59,008 nucleotides of DNA from Rhodospirillales bacterium URHD0017 (GTDB taxonomy: Bacteria; Pseudomonadota; Alphaproteobacteria; Reyranellales; Reyranellaceae): the NCBI GenBank assembly GCA_900110395.1, contig FODP01000034.1, positions 1 to 59,008 of the forward strand. Direction: 5' to 3'. Below are positions 27,375 to 35,923 of the stretch, piece after piece. The notes beneath the pieces are model-generated. The model searched no databases and was not told the origin of the DNA. It worked only from the letters and a program-made list of their open reading frames with translations. Position 1 is the stretch's first letter. Each line of letters opens with the position of its first letter. Made by a program: the position numbers and the translations under genes.

Positions 27375-30300
27375 ATGACGATCATTTCTGCTCCAGCGGC
27401 TGCGGATGCGCTGTTGCTCGCCCTTGCTTGCCCCATAGCCGACGTGCCGCATGGCCTCGCTGACGCCGCGCGTCTTCTTCTGCCTCATCTCGAGCACGGC
27501 CAGCGAATCGACGCGGTCGCACTACGCAATGCCATGGAGCGCGCTTTCGGCGGCTCCGATGCGGCCGGCGCCTGGGACTGGAAGACGGCCTACGACGCCT
27601 GCGAGGCCGCGACCGTCCTATTCCTCCGCAAGTTCGGCCCAGCCATCCGCGCGCAAGCCGCGTCGCCTGCGGGCGTACTGCAGATGCTGGTCAAGGTGGC
27701 TTCTCTTCTGCCTACCCATACACGCCGATCCCAGGAGAGCCAGGCGCTGCAGCAATTCTCGACGCCGATCGAGCTTGCCTTCGCTGCAGCCACGGCAGCC
27801 GCAGTTGGACCAGCCGACGTCGTGCTTGAGCCCTCGGCAGGGACTGGGCTGCTCGCGATCTTGGCGGAGCTCGCAGGCAGCCGGCTCGTTTTGAACGAAC
27901 TCGCCGAGGCTCGCGCCGGGCTGCTGAACCAGCTCTTTCCCGGGGTCTGGATCACCCGGCATGACGCCGCTCACATCCACGACCATCTCGATGGGGTGCT
28001 GCGGCCGAGCGTGGTCCTGATGAACCCGCCGTTCTCGGCCGCGGCACATGTCGACGGCGCCGTTCCGCACGCCGCCCTACACCATGTCGCGTCGGCGCTC
28101 GCTCGCCTTGCTGATGGTGGGCGGCTGGTTGCGATCACGGGTGCCAGCGTCGCTCCTGATCAGCCGTTCTGGCGCGACGCCTTTGCCCGCCTCCAGGAGC
28201 GCGGACGCGTCGTCTTTTCGGCCGCGATTGAGGGGCGCGTCTATGCCCGGCACGGCACGACGGTCGAGACCCGCCTGACGGTCATCGATCGGCTGCCAGC
28301 ACCGGATCCAGGGTCATTTCCAACGTCCCCGGGCATGGCGCCTGATGCGGCCACGCTGCTCGCCTGGGTCCTGCAGCACGTCCCGGCGCGCTTGCCTGTC
28401 GATGGAACCAGTCTCGTTCGGAAGGCTGCGAGGGTCATCCCCGTCCGCACCAAGGCCGCATCTGCGCCTTACCCCCCGTCGAGCGCGACGACAGCATTCG
28501 AGCCCATCGGCACCGAGCTGATCTATGAAACCGTCGACTGGAAGCCGGCGGAGGAGGGCCGCCTGACCGAGGCGCTGTATGAGCCCTACGGCTTGCAGTC
28601 AGTTCGCATCGAAGGTGCGCGCCCGCATCCGACGCGGCTCGTGCAGTCCGCGGCGATGGCTTCTGTGGCGCCGCCCAAGCCGACCTATCGGCCGCGTCTA
28701 CCGGCCAATGTTGTTTCCAATGGGTCACTGTCGGATGCCCAGCTCGAAAGCGCCATCTATGCCGGCGAGGCGCATAGCGGTCATCTCGCCGGGTCCTGGC
28801 TGGTCGATGAGACTTTCGATGTCGTCTCGGCGGCACCCGATGGCGCCGAGAAGGCCGTGCGCTTCCGGCGCGGCTGGATGCTGGGTGATGGCACCGGCGC
28901 CGGCAAAGGCCGCCAGGTCGCGGGCATTCTTCTCGACAACTGGCTGCAGGGCCGGAAGCGCGCCGTGTGGATCTCGAAGTCCGACAAGTTGATCGAGGAT
29001 GCCCAGCGCGACTGGTCGGCCCTCGGGATGGAGCGCCTCTTGATCACGCCGCTCGCCCGCTTCCGCCAGGGCAGTCGGATCCGTCTGGAGCAGGGCATCC
29101 TTTTTGCCACCTACGCCACGCTGCGGACCGACGCGCGCGAGGAAAGGGTTTCGCGGGTCCAGCAGATCGTCGATTGGTTGGGATCGGACTTCGACGGAGT
29201 GATCGTGTTCGACGAAAGCCATGCCATGGCCAATGCCGCCGGTGGCAAAGGTGAGCGCGGCGACCAGGCGCCGTCTCAGCAGGGCCGCTCCGGCCTGCGG
29301 CTGCAGCACGCGCTGCCCAACGCCCGTGTCGTCTATGTCTCGGCGACAGGCGCCACCACCGTGCACAATCTCGCCTACGCCCAGCGGCTGGGCCTCTGGG
29401 GTGGCGAGGACTTCCCCTTCGCCACGCGCGCGGAGTTCGTGCAGGCGATCGAGGCCGGCGGCGTCGCCGCCATGGAGGTTCTCGCACGCGACCTCAAGGC
29501 GCTTGGCCTCTATGCGGCCCGGTCGCTGTCCTATGAGGGCGTCGAGTACGAGCTGCTCGAGCACGCGCTCATGCCCGAGCAGATCCGCATTTACGACGCC
29601 TATGCCGGCGCCTTCCTGATCATCCATAACAATCTCGACGCCGCCCTGCAGGCCGCCAATGTCACTGGCGAGCGCGGCACGCTCAATGCGCAGGCCAAGT
29701 CGGCGGCCCGGTCGGCCTTCGAATCGGTCAAGCAGCGCTTCTTTTCACACCTGATCACCTCGATGAAGACGCCGACGCTGATCGCGGCGATCGAACGTGA
29801 CCTTGAGGCCGGCCACGCCGCTGTCGTGCAGATCGTCTCGACCGGCGAGGCCCTGCTGGAGCGGCGCCTTGCCGACATCCCGACCGAGGACTGGGGTGAC
29901 GTCCAGGTCGACATCACGCCGCGCGAGTATGTGCTGGACTATCTGGCACACAGTTTCCCTACACAGCTCTTCGAGCCCTTCACCGACGGGGACGGCAACC
30001 TGTCCTCAAGGCCGGCTTATCGCGATGGCCAGCCCGTGCAGTGCCGTGACGCCGTCGAGCGTCGTGACCGCCTGATCGAGCGGCTTGCCTCGCTGGCACC
30101 CGTACAGGGCGCGCTCGACCAGATCGTGCAGCGCTTCGGTACGCACATGGTGGCCGAGGTGACGGGCCGGTCACGCCGGATCATCCGCAAGGGTGACCGG
30201 CTCTGCGTCGAAAACCGTGCCGGGTCCGCCAACCTCGCTGAGGCGCGGGCTTTCATGGATGACGACAAGCGCATTCTGGTGTTCAGCGACGCGGGCGGCA

Positions 30301-31706
30301 CAGGGCGCTCGTATCACGCCGACCTCGGCGCCCATAACCAGCGGCTCCGCGTCCACTACCTGCTGGAGGCGGGCTGGAAGGCCGATACCGCCATCCAGGG
30401 CCTGGGCCGCAGCAACCGGACCAACCAGGCCCAGCCGCCCTTGTTCCGGCCAATCGCCACTGATGTGAAAGCCGAGAAGCGCTTCCTGTCGACCATCGCG
30501 CGCCGACTCGACACACTGGGCGCTATCACCAAGGGGCAGCGCCAGACCGGTGGTCAGGGCCTGTTCCGAGCCGACGACAATCTCGAATCGCCTTATGGCC
30601 GGGCAGCCTTGCGCCAGCTCTATCTCCTTCTGTTCGCCGGAAAGATCGACGGCTGTTCGCTCGCGGCTTTCCAAGCGGCCACCGGGCTGCATCTGACCGA
30701 TCAGGATGGCAGCCTGCGCGAGGAGCTGCCGCCGATCACGACGTTCCTCAACCGGCTGCTGGCGCTCACCATCGAATTGCAGAACACGCTGTTTGGCGCG
30801 TTCGAGGAGCTGCTCCAGGCCAAGATCGAGGGCGCGCGCGCCTCAGGCACCTACGATGTCGGGGTCGAGACGCTGATCGCCGAGAGCCTGACGGTGATCG
30901 ATCGGCGCGCAGTCTATGTCCATCCCCAGACCGGTGCGGAGACTCAGGTCTTCACCATCCGCCGGCGCGAGCGCAATCGGCCGTTCAGCCTTCCGGAGGC
31001 GTTGGGCCGCGCGGACGACCCCCGGGCCGCTTTGCTGGTGAATGCGCAGTCCGGCCGCGCTGCCGTCCAGGTCCCGGCGCCGAGCGTCATGCTGGACGAT
31101 GGCGAGGTCGAACGCCGTGTCCGTCTCCTTCGCCCGATGGAGCGGACAGCCCTGTCTGTGGCCGCGCTGGCGCACACCCACTGGGAACGGGCCGACCGTG
31201 CCGTCTTTGCCGGAGCCTGGGAGCGGGAACTGGCTGAGATTCCCGCCTTCACGGACAGCGATCTTCACATCGTCACCGGACTGCTGTTGCCGATCTGGAA
31301 GCGGCTGCCGGACGAGTCCATGCGGGTCTACCGTTTGCAGACCGATGCGGGCGAGCGCGTCATCGGCCGACTGGTCTCACCGGCTTGGGTCGCCGAGGCC
31401 GTCAGCGCCGGGGACGTCAGCATCGCGCCAGCGAATGCCTGGTCGGCCGTTCTCGACGGTCGCTCGGTCCTCGAGCTGCAGGATGGGCTTAGCCTCCGCC
31501 GCGCCAAGGTGATGGGCTTGTTCCGGGTCGAGCTCTGCGGGTTCACCGAGGGCATGGTCGATCGCCTGAAGGCGATGGGCCTGATCTCCGAGATCATCAC
31601 CTGGAAGCTCCGTCTGTTCGTTCCGACCGGCGCCCGCGGTCCGGCGATCCTCGCTGAATTGATGCAGCGCTACCCGGTGGTCCGGGTTGCCGACCGAGCA
31701 GCTTGA
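27375..31706 (+). CDS. Methyltransferase-strawberry notch helicase fusion
   Basis: A 1443-residue backbone protein. A class I methyltransferase lies at the front (EPSAGTGLLAI near 154, NPPF near 217). A helicase follows, with Walker A-like DGTGAGKGRQ near 505, motif II FDESHAMANA near 611, and SATGATTVHNLAYAQRLGLW typical of strawberry-notch proteins. The C-terminal Sbno helicase region contains FSDAGGTGRSYHAD and QGLGRSNRTNQAQPP. All nucleotide-binding motifs look intact. Such proteins are carried by large ICEs and plasmids in Hyphomicrobiales; they probably modify or remodel incoming element DNA, possibly as antirestriction. Encoded behind leader C. Confidence 0.87.
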   Translation: MTIISAPAAADALLLALACPIADVPHGLADAARLLLPHLEHGQRIDAVALRNAMERAFGGSDAAGAWDWKTAYDACEAATVLFLRKFGPAIRAQAASPAGVLQMLVKVASLLPTHTRRSQESQALQQFSTPIELAFAAATAAAVGPADVVLEPSAGTGLLAILAELAGSRLVLNELAEARAGLLNQLFPGVWITRHDAAHIHDHLDGVLRPSVVLMNPPFSAAAHVDGAVPHAALHHVASALARLADGGRLVAITGASVAPDQPFWRDAFARLQERGRVVFSAAIEGRVYARHGTTVETRLTVIDRLPAPDPGSFPTSPGMAPDAATLLAWVLQHVPARLPVDGTSLVRKAARVIPVRTKAASAPYPPSSATTAFEPIGTELIYETVDWKPAEEGRLTEALYEPYGLQSVRIEGARPHPTRLVQSAAMASVAPPKPTYRPRLPANVVSNGSLSDAQLESAIYAGEAHSGHLAGSWLVDETFDVVSAAPDGAEKAVRFRRGWMLGDGTGAGKGRQVAGILLDNWLQGRKRAVWISKSDKLIEDAQRDWSALGMERLLITPLARFRQGSRIRLEQGILFATYATLRTDAREERVSRVQQIVDWLGSDFDGVIVFDESHAMANAAGGKGERGDQAPSQQGRSGLRLQHALPNARVVYVSATGATTVHNLAYAQRLGLWGGEDFPFATRAEFVQAIEAGGVAAMEVLARDLKALGLYAARSLSYEGVEYELLEHALMPEQIRIYDAYAGAFLIIHNNLDAALQAANVTGERGTLNAQAKSAARSAFESVKQRFFSHLITSMKTPTLIAAIERDLEAGHAAVVQIVSTGEALLERRLADIPTEDWGDVQVDITPREYVLDYLAHSFPTQLFEPFTDGDGNLSSRPAYRDGQPVQCRDAVERRDRLIERLASLAPVQGALDQIVQRFGTHMVAEVTGRSRRIIRKGDRLCVENRAGSANLAEARAFMDDDKRILVFSDAGGTGRSYHADLGAHNQRLRVHYLLEAGWKADTAIQGLGRSNRTNQAQPPLFRPIATDVKAEKRFLSTIARRLDTLGAITKGQRQTGGQGLFRADDNLESPYGRAALRQLYLLLFAGKIDGCSLAAFQAATGLHLTDQDGSLREELPPITTFLNRLLALTIELQNTLFGAFEELLQAKIEGARASGTYDVGVETLIAESLTVIDRRAVYVHPQTGAETQVFTIRRRERNRPFSLPEALGRADDPRAALLVNAQSGRAAVQVPAPSVMLDDGEVERRVRLLRPMERTALSVAALAHTHWERADRAVFAGAWERELAEIPAFTDSDLHIVTGLLLPIWKRLPDESMRVYRLQTDAGERVIGRLVSPAWVAEAVSAGDVSIAPANAWSAVLDGRSVLELQDGLSLRRAKVMGLFRVELCGFTEGMVDRLKAMGLISEIITWKLRLFVPTGARGPAILAELMQRYPVVRVADRAA

Positions 31707-31716
31707 GGAGGCAGCC

Positions 31717-32760
31717 ATGTCCTCGCACGCCGCGGACCTGGCTCGCCGCCTCGCGCGCAATGCCGAGGCGGTGTGCCGCCACTATCTCTCCAATGGCCAC
31801 CGGGAGGGTCGCTACTGGCTGGTCGGCGATGTCGCCAACAACCGGGGTCGAAGCCTGTTCGTCCGCCTGAGCGGCCCGGACCATGGCAAGGGCGCCGCCG
31901 GCAAGTGGACCGACGCCGCCACAGGCCAGCATGGTGACCTTTTGGACCTTATTGCGCTCAGCCGCGGTCTCGACCGGCTGCGCGATACCCTTGAGGAGGC
32001 ACGCGCGTTCCTAGCCTTGCCGCCTGATCCGGTTCCACGCCGGGACCGGCTTCCCGCACCACGTGGTTCGCCCGAGTCGGCGCGGCGTCTCTATGCCATG
32101 TCGATGCCGATCGCGGGCACGCTTGCCGAAACGTACCTGCGCGTTCGTGGCATCGTAACCTTGTACGCTCGCGATCCATTGCGCTTCCATCCGCGCTGCT
32201 ACCACCGGCCCGACGAGGACAGCCCGACCGAGACGTGGCCGGCCCTGATTGCTGCGGTCACCGACCTTGGCGGCCAGATCACCGGCGTGCACCGCACCTG
32301 GCTCGACCGCTCTGGCCTGTACAAGGCGCCCACAGCCTCGCCACGACGGGCCATGGGTCATCTCGTCGGGCACGGCGTTCGCTTTGGCACAGTCGACGAC
32401 GTCATGGCCGCGGGCGAGGGCATCGAGACCATGCTGTCGCTGCGTACGATCCTGCCGAGCCTCCCCATGGTCGCTGCTCTCTCTGCCAACCACCTGGCAG
32501 CGCTGCTCTTCCCACCGACATTGCGCCGTCTCTACGTCGCCCGAGACCGCGATCCGGCTGGAGACGCTGCGATGGCTAGTCTGGTGGACCGCGCCGAGAT
32601 CGCTGGCATCGAGGCGGTCGGCCTGTCTCCCAGCTTTGACGATTTCAATGAAGATCTCCGCCGGCTGGGCATCGAAGACTTCCGGACATCTGTGCGCCAG
32701 CAACTCGTCCCGCAGGACGTCATGCGCTTCATGACCTCGGACATGACCGTGACGGGATGA
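31717..32760 (+). CDS. Toprim-domain protein (DUF7146-type, primase-like)
   Basis: A 347-residue protein. Start ATG 31717 was chosen for the strong Shine-Dalgarno (gaggaggc); the frame is open from 31687. The N-terminal ~95 residues resemble a primase-like zinc-finger-less domain (WTDAATGQHGDLLDLIALSRG). The C-terminal toprim domain has AAGEGIETMLS (catalytic Glu, about 234) and LYVARDRDPAGDAA (DxD). These mobile toprim proteins are thought to act in priming or DNA processing of transferred single strands. It lies 10 bp after the strawberry-notch gene and is probably co-transcribed. Confidence 0.85.
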   Translation: MSSHAADLARRLARNAEAVCRHYLSNGHREGRYWLVGDVANNRGRSLFVRLSGPDHGKGAAGKWTDAATGQHGDLLDLIALSRGLDRLRDTLEEARAFLALPPDPVPRRDRLPAPRGSPESARRLYAMSMPIAGTLAETYLRVRGIVTLYARDPLRFHPRCYHRPDEDSPTETWPALIAAVTDLGGQITGVHRTWLDRSGLYKAPTASPRRAMGHLVGHGVRFGTVDDVMAAGEGIETMLSLRTILPSLPMVAALSANHLAALLFPPTLRRLYVARDRDPAGDAAMASLVDRAEIAGIEAVGLSPSFDDFNEDLRRLGIEDFRTSVRQQLVPQDVMRFMTSDMTVTG

Positions 32761-32849
32761 CTACGGCACGGCCAATCGCTTCGTGGTCGGTCGCCTTGAT
32801 GCCCTTCGGATCGGAATAGGCCTCGTCCCGGCCTTCTAGAGGGCGATCG

Positions 32850-33002
32850 GACGGCAGGCAGCCCGGTCCTGCAACGGCGGACCTGCGGCTTTCTTCCCCT
32901 GCTGGCTACGCCGGCATTCCTCGCGAGGCAAGAAAGCCGCGGGCCCGCCGTCCTCCGCTGCGCTCCGGCCGCGCGCGGTGCAGGACCCGGCTGCCCGCCG
33001 TC
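32850..33002. repeat. Giant interrupted palindrome (153 bp), copy 1
   Basis: Outer arms 32850-32873 and 32979-33002 match at 22 of 24 positions. Inner arms 32874-32895 and 32930-32951 match at 20 of 22. The tip contains gctggc-tac-gccggc and the perfect palindrome CCTCGCGAGG. A 27-bp GC-rich bulge sits only on the right side. The tip (ttcttcccctg ... cattcctcgcgaggcaagaa) recurs in a second palindrome at 34,941. It separates the toprim and DUF2493 genes. Possibly a mobile palindromic repeat, a terminator-processing element or a protein-binding site. Confidence 0.8.
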
Positions 33003-33019
33003 TGAGTGATCGCCACGAA

Positions 33020-33038
33020 GGCCGCGGTGGGCGCGGCC
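33020..33038 (+). promoter_or_regulatory. Short stem-loop before the DUF2493 gene
   Basis: A perfect 7-bp stem GGCCGCG / CGCGGCC with a five-base loop (gtggg), 21 nt before the ATG at 33060 and just upstream of the Shine-Dalgarno aaagga. Smaller than leaders A-D but in the same position. Confidence 0.4.
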
Positions 33039-33059
33039 GATCCGAGAAAGGACATCACC

Positions 33060-33992
33060 ATGGCGACCAACGACGATCCCGAATTCGAGCCCGTGCACGA
33101 CGCATCCCCGACAGATCATGTCCTCACCGAGCTGCAGCTCTATGGTCATCGTCCCTTCCAGGACGAAGATCCGCGGCCGTTGCCCGAAGGCGAGATCATC
33201 GCTGGCGCCGTCTTCGACATCTTCGACGCGCTTGTCTCGGCGCTCACCGACACCCGCCTCGAACCCGATCTCGAGGACCTGCTGTGGTCGACCGTCAACC
33301 TGTTCCACCGCGGCGTCGAGCGCATCGAGCGCGAGCTCGACGACAACGAGCGGGCGCAGCATCGCAGCCAGCGGGAGCAGAACGGCTCAGAGGTCCGCTC
33401 GGTGGAACTCGAGCGCCTGATCGCCCAGGGGCTTACGTTGATCGAACGCCGCAATGCCATGGAACTCTTCCGCGAGCAGGCCGTCGATCGCTTCGAGGCC
33501 TGCACCGGCTCGGCTTGGCGGCCGCGCACTGGATCGATGGTCAATCACCGCGCACTTACCGCCGCTATGATCGACAGCCGGGAGTTCCTCGCCGCACGGC
33601 GCCGGGCCGAGACCGAATTGCTTCTACCCGCCGGACCGAAGATCGCCTTCACCGGTGGTGCCGACTTCAACGACCATCAGCTGATTTGGAGCACGCTCGA
33701 CAAGGTCCGCGCCAAGCATCCCGACATGGTCCTGCTGCATGGCGGCTCGCCGACGGGTGCGGAGCGCATTGCCGCCCGCTGGGCCGATACCCGCAAGGTC
33801 ACGCATATCCCCTTCAAGCCAGACTGGACGCGCCACGCCAAGGCCGCGCCCTTCAAGCGAAATGACCAGATCCTGGAGGTCCTGCCAATCGGTGTCGTCG
33901 TCTGCCCCGGTTCGGGCATCCAGGAGAACCTCGCCGACAAGGCCCGGAAGCTCGGCATACCGGTCTGGCGCCTGGGCTCGGGCGGCGCGTGA
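33060..33992 (+). CDS. DUF2493 (SLOG/YspA-like) protein
   Basis: A 310-residue protein. Start ATG 33060 is supported by Shine-Dalgarno gaaagga; the upstream in-frame ATG at 33006 lacks one. The N-terminal ~190 residues are acidic and mostly helical (VERIERELDDNERAQHRSQ). The C-terminal ~120 residues are a DUF2493 domain, a Rossmann-like SLOG fold: KIAFTGGADFNDHQLIWS, LLHGGSPTGAERIAARWA, VVVCPGSGIQENLADKAR. SLOG proteins bind nucleotides or nucleotide-derived signals. Backbone gene of ICEMlSym-like elements; ligand unknown. Confidence 0.83.
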   Translation: MATNDDPEFEPVHDASPTDHVLTELQLYGHRPFQDEDPRPLPEGEIIAGAVFDIFDALVSALTDTRLEPDLEDLLWSTVNLFHRGVERIERELDDNERAQHRSQREQNGSEVRSVELERLIAQGLTLIERRNAMELFREQAVDRFEACTGSAWRPRTGSMVNHRALTAAMIDSREFLAARRRAETELLLPAGPKIAFTGGADFNDHQLIWSTLDKVRAKHPDMVLLHGGSPTGAERIAARWADTRKVTHIPFKPDWTRHAKAAPFKRNDQILEVLPIGVVVCPGSGIQENLADKARKLGIPVWRLGSGGA

Positions 33993-34090
33993 GCGCCGCC
34001 TTTCTGCCAAGTTCTCATTCGACTATCATTCGAACGCGCCGTGGTGGTGGTGGAAGGCGCAGGTGCTCGACCTGTGTCTGGAGATCCACC

Positions 34091-34573
34091 ATGGCCATCG
34101 GTATCGTTCTCGGCGTTTTCGGCCTCGGCTTCTTCTGCTGGTTGCTGTTCACGCTGGCAGTCTATGCACTGGCTTTTCTCGCCGGGCTGAGTGCAGGCTT
34201 GGCTGCCTTTCAGACTGGCTCCGGCTTGATCGGGGCACTGGTTGTTGGTTTCCTCGTCGGCGTGACGGTCTTGGTGCTCGGACAGATTGTCTTGACCACC
34301 GTCCGCACACCGTTGATCCGCCTGTTCATCGGGCTGATCTATGCCGTACCCGCGGCCGTCGCCGGCTATCAGCTATGCTTCGCGCTTGCCGGCATCGGCA
34401 TGCCTGCCGGCGGATGGCAACAGGCCTTTGCCGCCACTGGGGCCATCGTCGTTGGCGCGACTGCTTTTGCGCGCATGGCGCTCGTTATCCCGCCGTCGGC
34501 CGGGCGGGGCTCCGTTCAGGACACGGCTCAGCCTGCCGTCGACTTGCGGCCGCACGACCAGATAAGGGTGTAG
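34091..34573 (+). CDS. Small integral membrane protein, function unknown
   Basis: A 160-residue protein with about four hydrophobic segments (MAIGIVLGVFGLGFFCWLLF; LSAGLAAFQTGSGLIGALVV; RLFIGLIYAVPAAVAGYQLC; QQAFAATGAIVVGATAFARM) and a short polar C-terminus. Start ATG 34091 matches the membrane-segment onset; 34 extra in-frame codons upstream look like leader. No catalytic motif. The inverted DUF736 pseudogene on the other strand reaches its last codons. Possibly an entry-exclusion or envelope protein, but that is inference. Confidence 0.6.
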   Translation: MAIGIVLGVFGLGFFCWLLFTLAVYALAFLAGLSAGLAAFQTGSGLIGALVVGFLVGVTVLVLGQIVLTTVRTPLIRLFIGLIYAVPAAVAGYQLCFALAGIGMPAGGWQQAFAATGAIVVGATAFARMALVIPPSAGRGSVQDTAQPAVDLRPHDQIRV

Positions 34574-34785
34574 CTCTCGCCATCCGGATCATCGAACAGG
34601 TTGGCGAAGATAGGCGCGGTGAAGCTCGGGTCGTCGAGCTTAAGAGAGATAGTCGTGGCGCTCCTTCGACTGCTGCGACCAGGCAGCTCCGATCTCGGCG
34701 CGACCGACAAAGACCCGATGGCTGGGGCAATGTCTTGGACTGGTTGGCGTCTGTTGGAATGCCGTCCTTTTCCTACGCTACGGCC
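34550..34785 (-). pseudogene. Inverted, frameshifted copy of the DUF736 gene
   Basis: The minus strand encodes HRVFVGRAEIGAAWS and then, in another frame, SLKLDDPSFTAPIFANLFDD, nearly identical to the intact DUF736 protein at 35118. At the junction two bases are missing (CTCTCTTAAG instead of CTCTCCCTCAAG), creating a stop. Another single-base loss lies upstream, near the NDNAPSH equivalent. The N-terminal third is diverged or lost. It is a decayed inverted duplicate on the far side of the palindrome at 34,941. Confidence 0.85.
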
Positions 34786-34940
34786 TCTTTCTCTTCGCCT
34801 GGCGTGCCGGCTCTCTTGCGCAGGACCTTCTGGGTCAGCCACGTCTTCTCCGAGGATGCTGTTCGGCGCGACCACGGCCTTTTTTTGGCTGATCTGGCCA
34901 GAGGACGGCTGCGCCTCGATCGCCTGAGCCGCAACGACGT

Positions 34941-35000
34941 CGGTGAGACTTTCTTCCCCTGGGCTTCGCCCATTCCTCGCGAGGCAAGAAAGTCTCACCG
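34941..35000. repeat. Palindrome copy 2, between the two DUF736 copies
   Basis: Perfect 15-bp arms CGGTGAGACTTTCTT (34941-34955) and AAGAAAGTCTCACCG (34986-35000), with GGGC-ttc-GCCC and CCTCGCGAGG at the tip. The central block (ctttcttcccctg ... cattcctcgcgagg) is shared with the palindrome at 32,850, while the outer arms differ but remain complementary. That pattern indicates selection or maintenance of pairing. Confidence 0.8.
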
Positions 35001-35117
35001 CCGCCATCCTCCGCTCTGCTCCGGCCCGCGAGCGGGTGCGTCGTCGATCGCCTCCGGCCTGCAGATCGCCATCGAGGCCGCGATGGTCGCGGGTTCGAAC
35101 AGCAAAGGAGAAGTCAC

Positions 35118-35441
35118 ATGGCTAACATCGGTTCCTTCAAGAAGTCCGGCAACGAGTACCAGGGCGACATCGTGACCCTGAGCGTGCAGGCCAAGGGTGT
35201 CCGCATCGTTCCCGAGGCCAATCGGTCCAACGACAACGCGCCCAGCCACCGGGTGTTCGTCGGCCGCGCCGAGATCGGGGCCGCCTGGTCGAAGCAGTCG
35301 AACGAGGGCCGGGACTACCTCTCCCTCAAGCTCGACGATCCGAGCTTCACCGCACCGATCTTCGCCAACCTGTTCGATGATCCGGATGGCGAGAGCTACA
35401 CCCTGATCTGGTCCCGCAGCCGCAAGAAGAACGGCGAGTAA
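35118..35441 (+). CDS. DUF736 family protein
   Basis: A 107-residue protein (MANIGSFKKSGNEYQGDIVT) of the DUF736 family, common on alphaproteobacterial plasmids and ICEs next to DUF2493 and toprim genes. It is a small beta-rich protein with GRAEIGAAWSKQSNEGRDYL and SLKLDDPSFTAPIFANL. Strong Shine-Dalgarno aaggag 8 nt before ATG. No enzymatic motif; function unknown. A strong terminator follows 16 bp after the stop, closing the backbone unit. A broken inverted copy lies at 34,550-34,785. Confidence 0.87.
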   Translation: MANIGSFKKSGNEYQGDIVTLSVQAKGVRIVPEANRSNDNAPSHRVFVGRAEIGAAWSKQSNEGRDYLSLKLDDPSFTAPIFANLFDDPDGESYTLIWSRSRKKNGE

Positions 35442-35457
35442 GCCGACGCCCCCCAGA

Positions 35458-35489
35458 GCCCCGCCCGGTCCGCCGGGCGGGGCCATTTT
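35458..35489 (+). terminator. Rho-independent terminator after DUF736
   Basis: A perfect 11-bp stem GCCCCGCCCGG / CCGGGCGGGGC with a four-base loop (tccg), followed by catttt. It ends the left backbone block and marks the insertion side of the helicase cargo. Confidence 0.88.
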
Positions 35490-35923
35490 CTCCAGCTCAA
35501 GGTCGGGTGACTCGAGGAAGCGGCATATTCTATCATCAACGATGATATTGATATTGACTATACTAAGTGCCACTCGGCGATGTCTGGTGACCTGCAGATG
35601 GCGACACCAGACCAAATGAATTTTCGTTGGATTGGATCTAGAGTTTTGGATCAGGCCATGACTTAGTCATGCGACAGTAGCGACGAGGCAACAGCCAAGA
35701 CGCAATCCACCGGTCGCTGGCTAAGACGCATTAACCGATCAATGGTGGGTGGCCGCCCAGAAGATTCCGACGAACTCTTGGGGCTGGGCCAAATCGCGAA
35801 ACTGAAATGAGTGATGCCGATGAACCAGGAGGGGCCGTCCTCCAGAACGGCCCTGCACGGCGCCTGGTCCTGGGCCGCGGCGGCAATCAGCAACGAGGGA
35901 CGGTTTACGTCTTGACGGATTTG
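35490..35923. other. AT-richer junction between backbone and helicase cargo
   Basis: About 430 bp. Around 35,532-35,560 it has atcatcaacgatgat followed by tgatattgatatt, resembling the palindrome TGATATCGATATCA at 43,931 on the other side of the operon. Short open frames on both strands (for example 35,663-35,893 minus, 76 codons) match nothing I know and have no clear Shine-Dalgarno. No supported gene. Confidence 0.4.
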
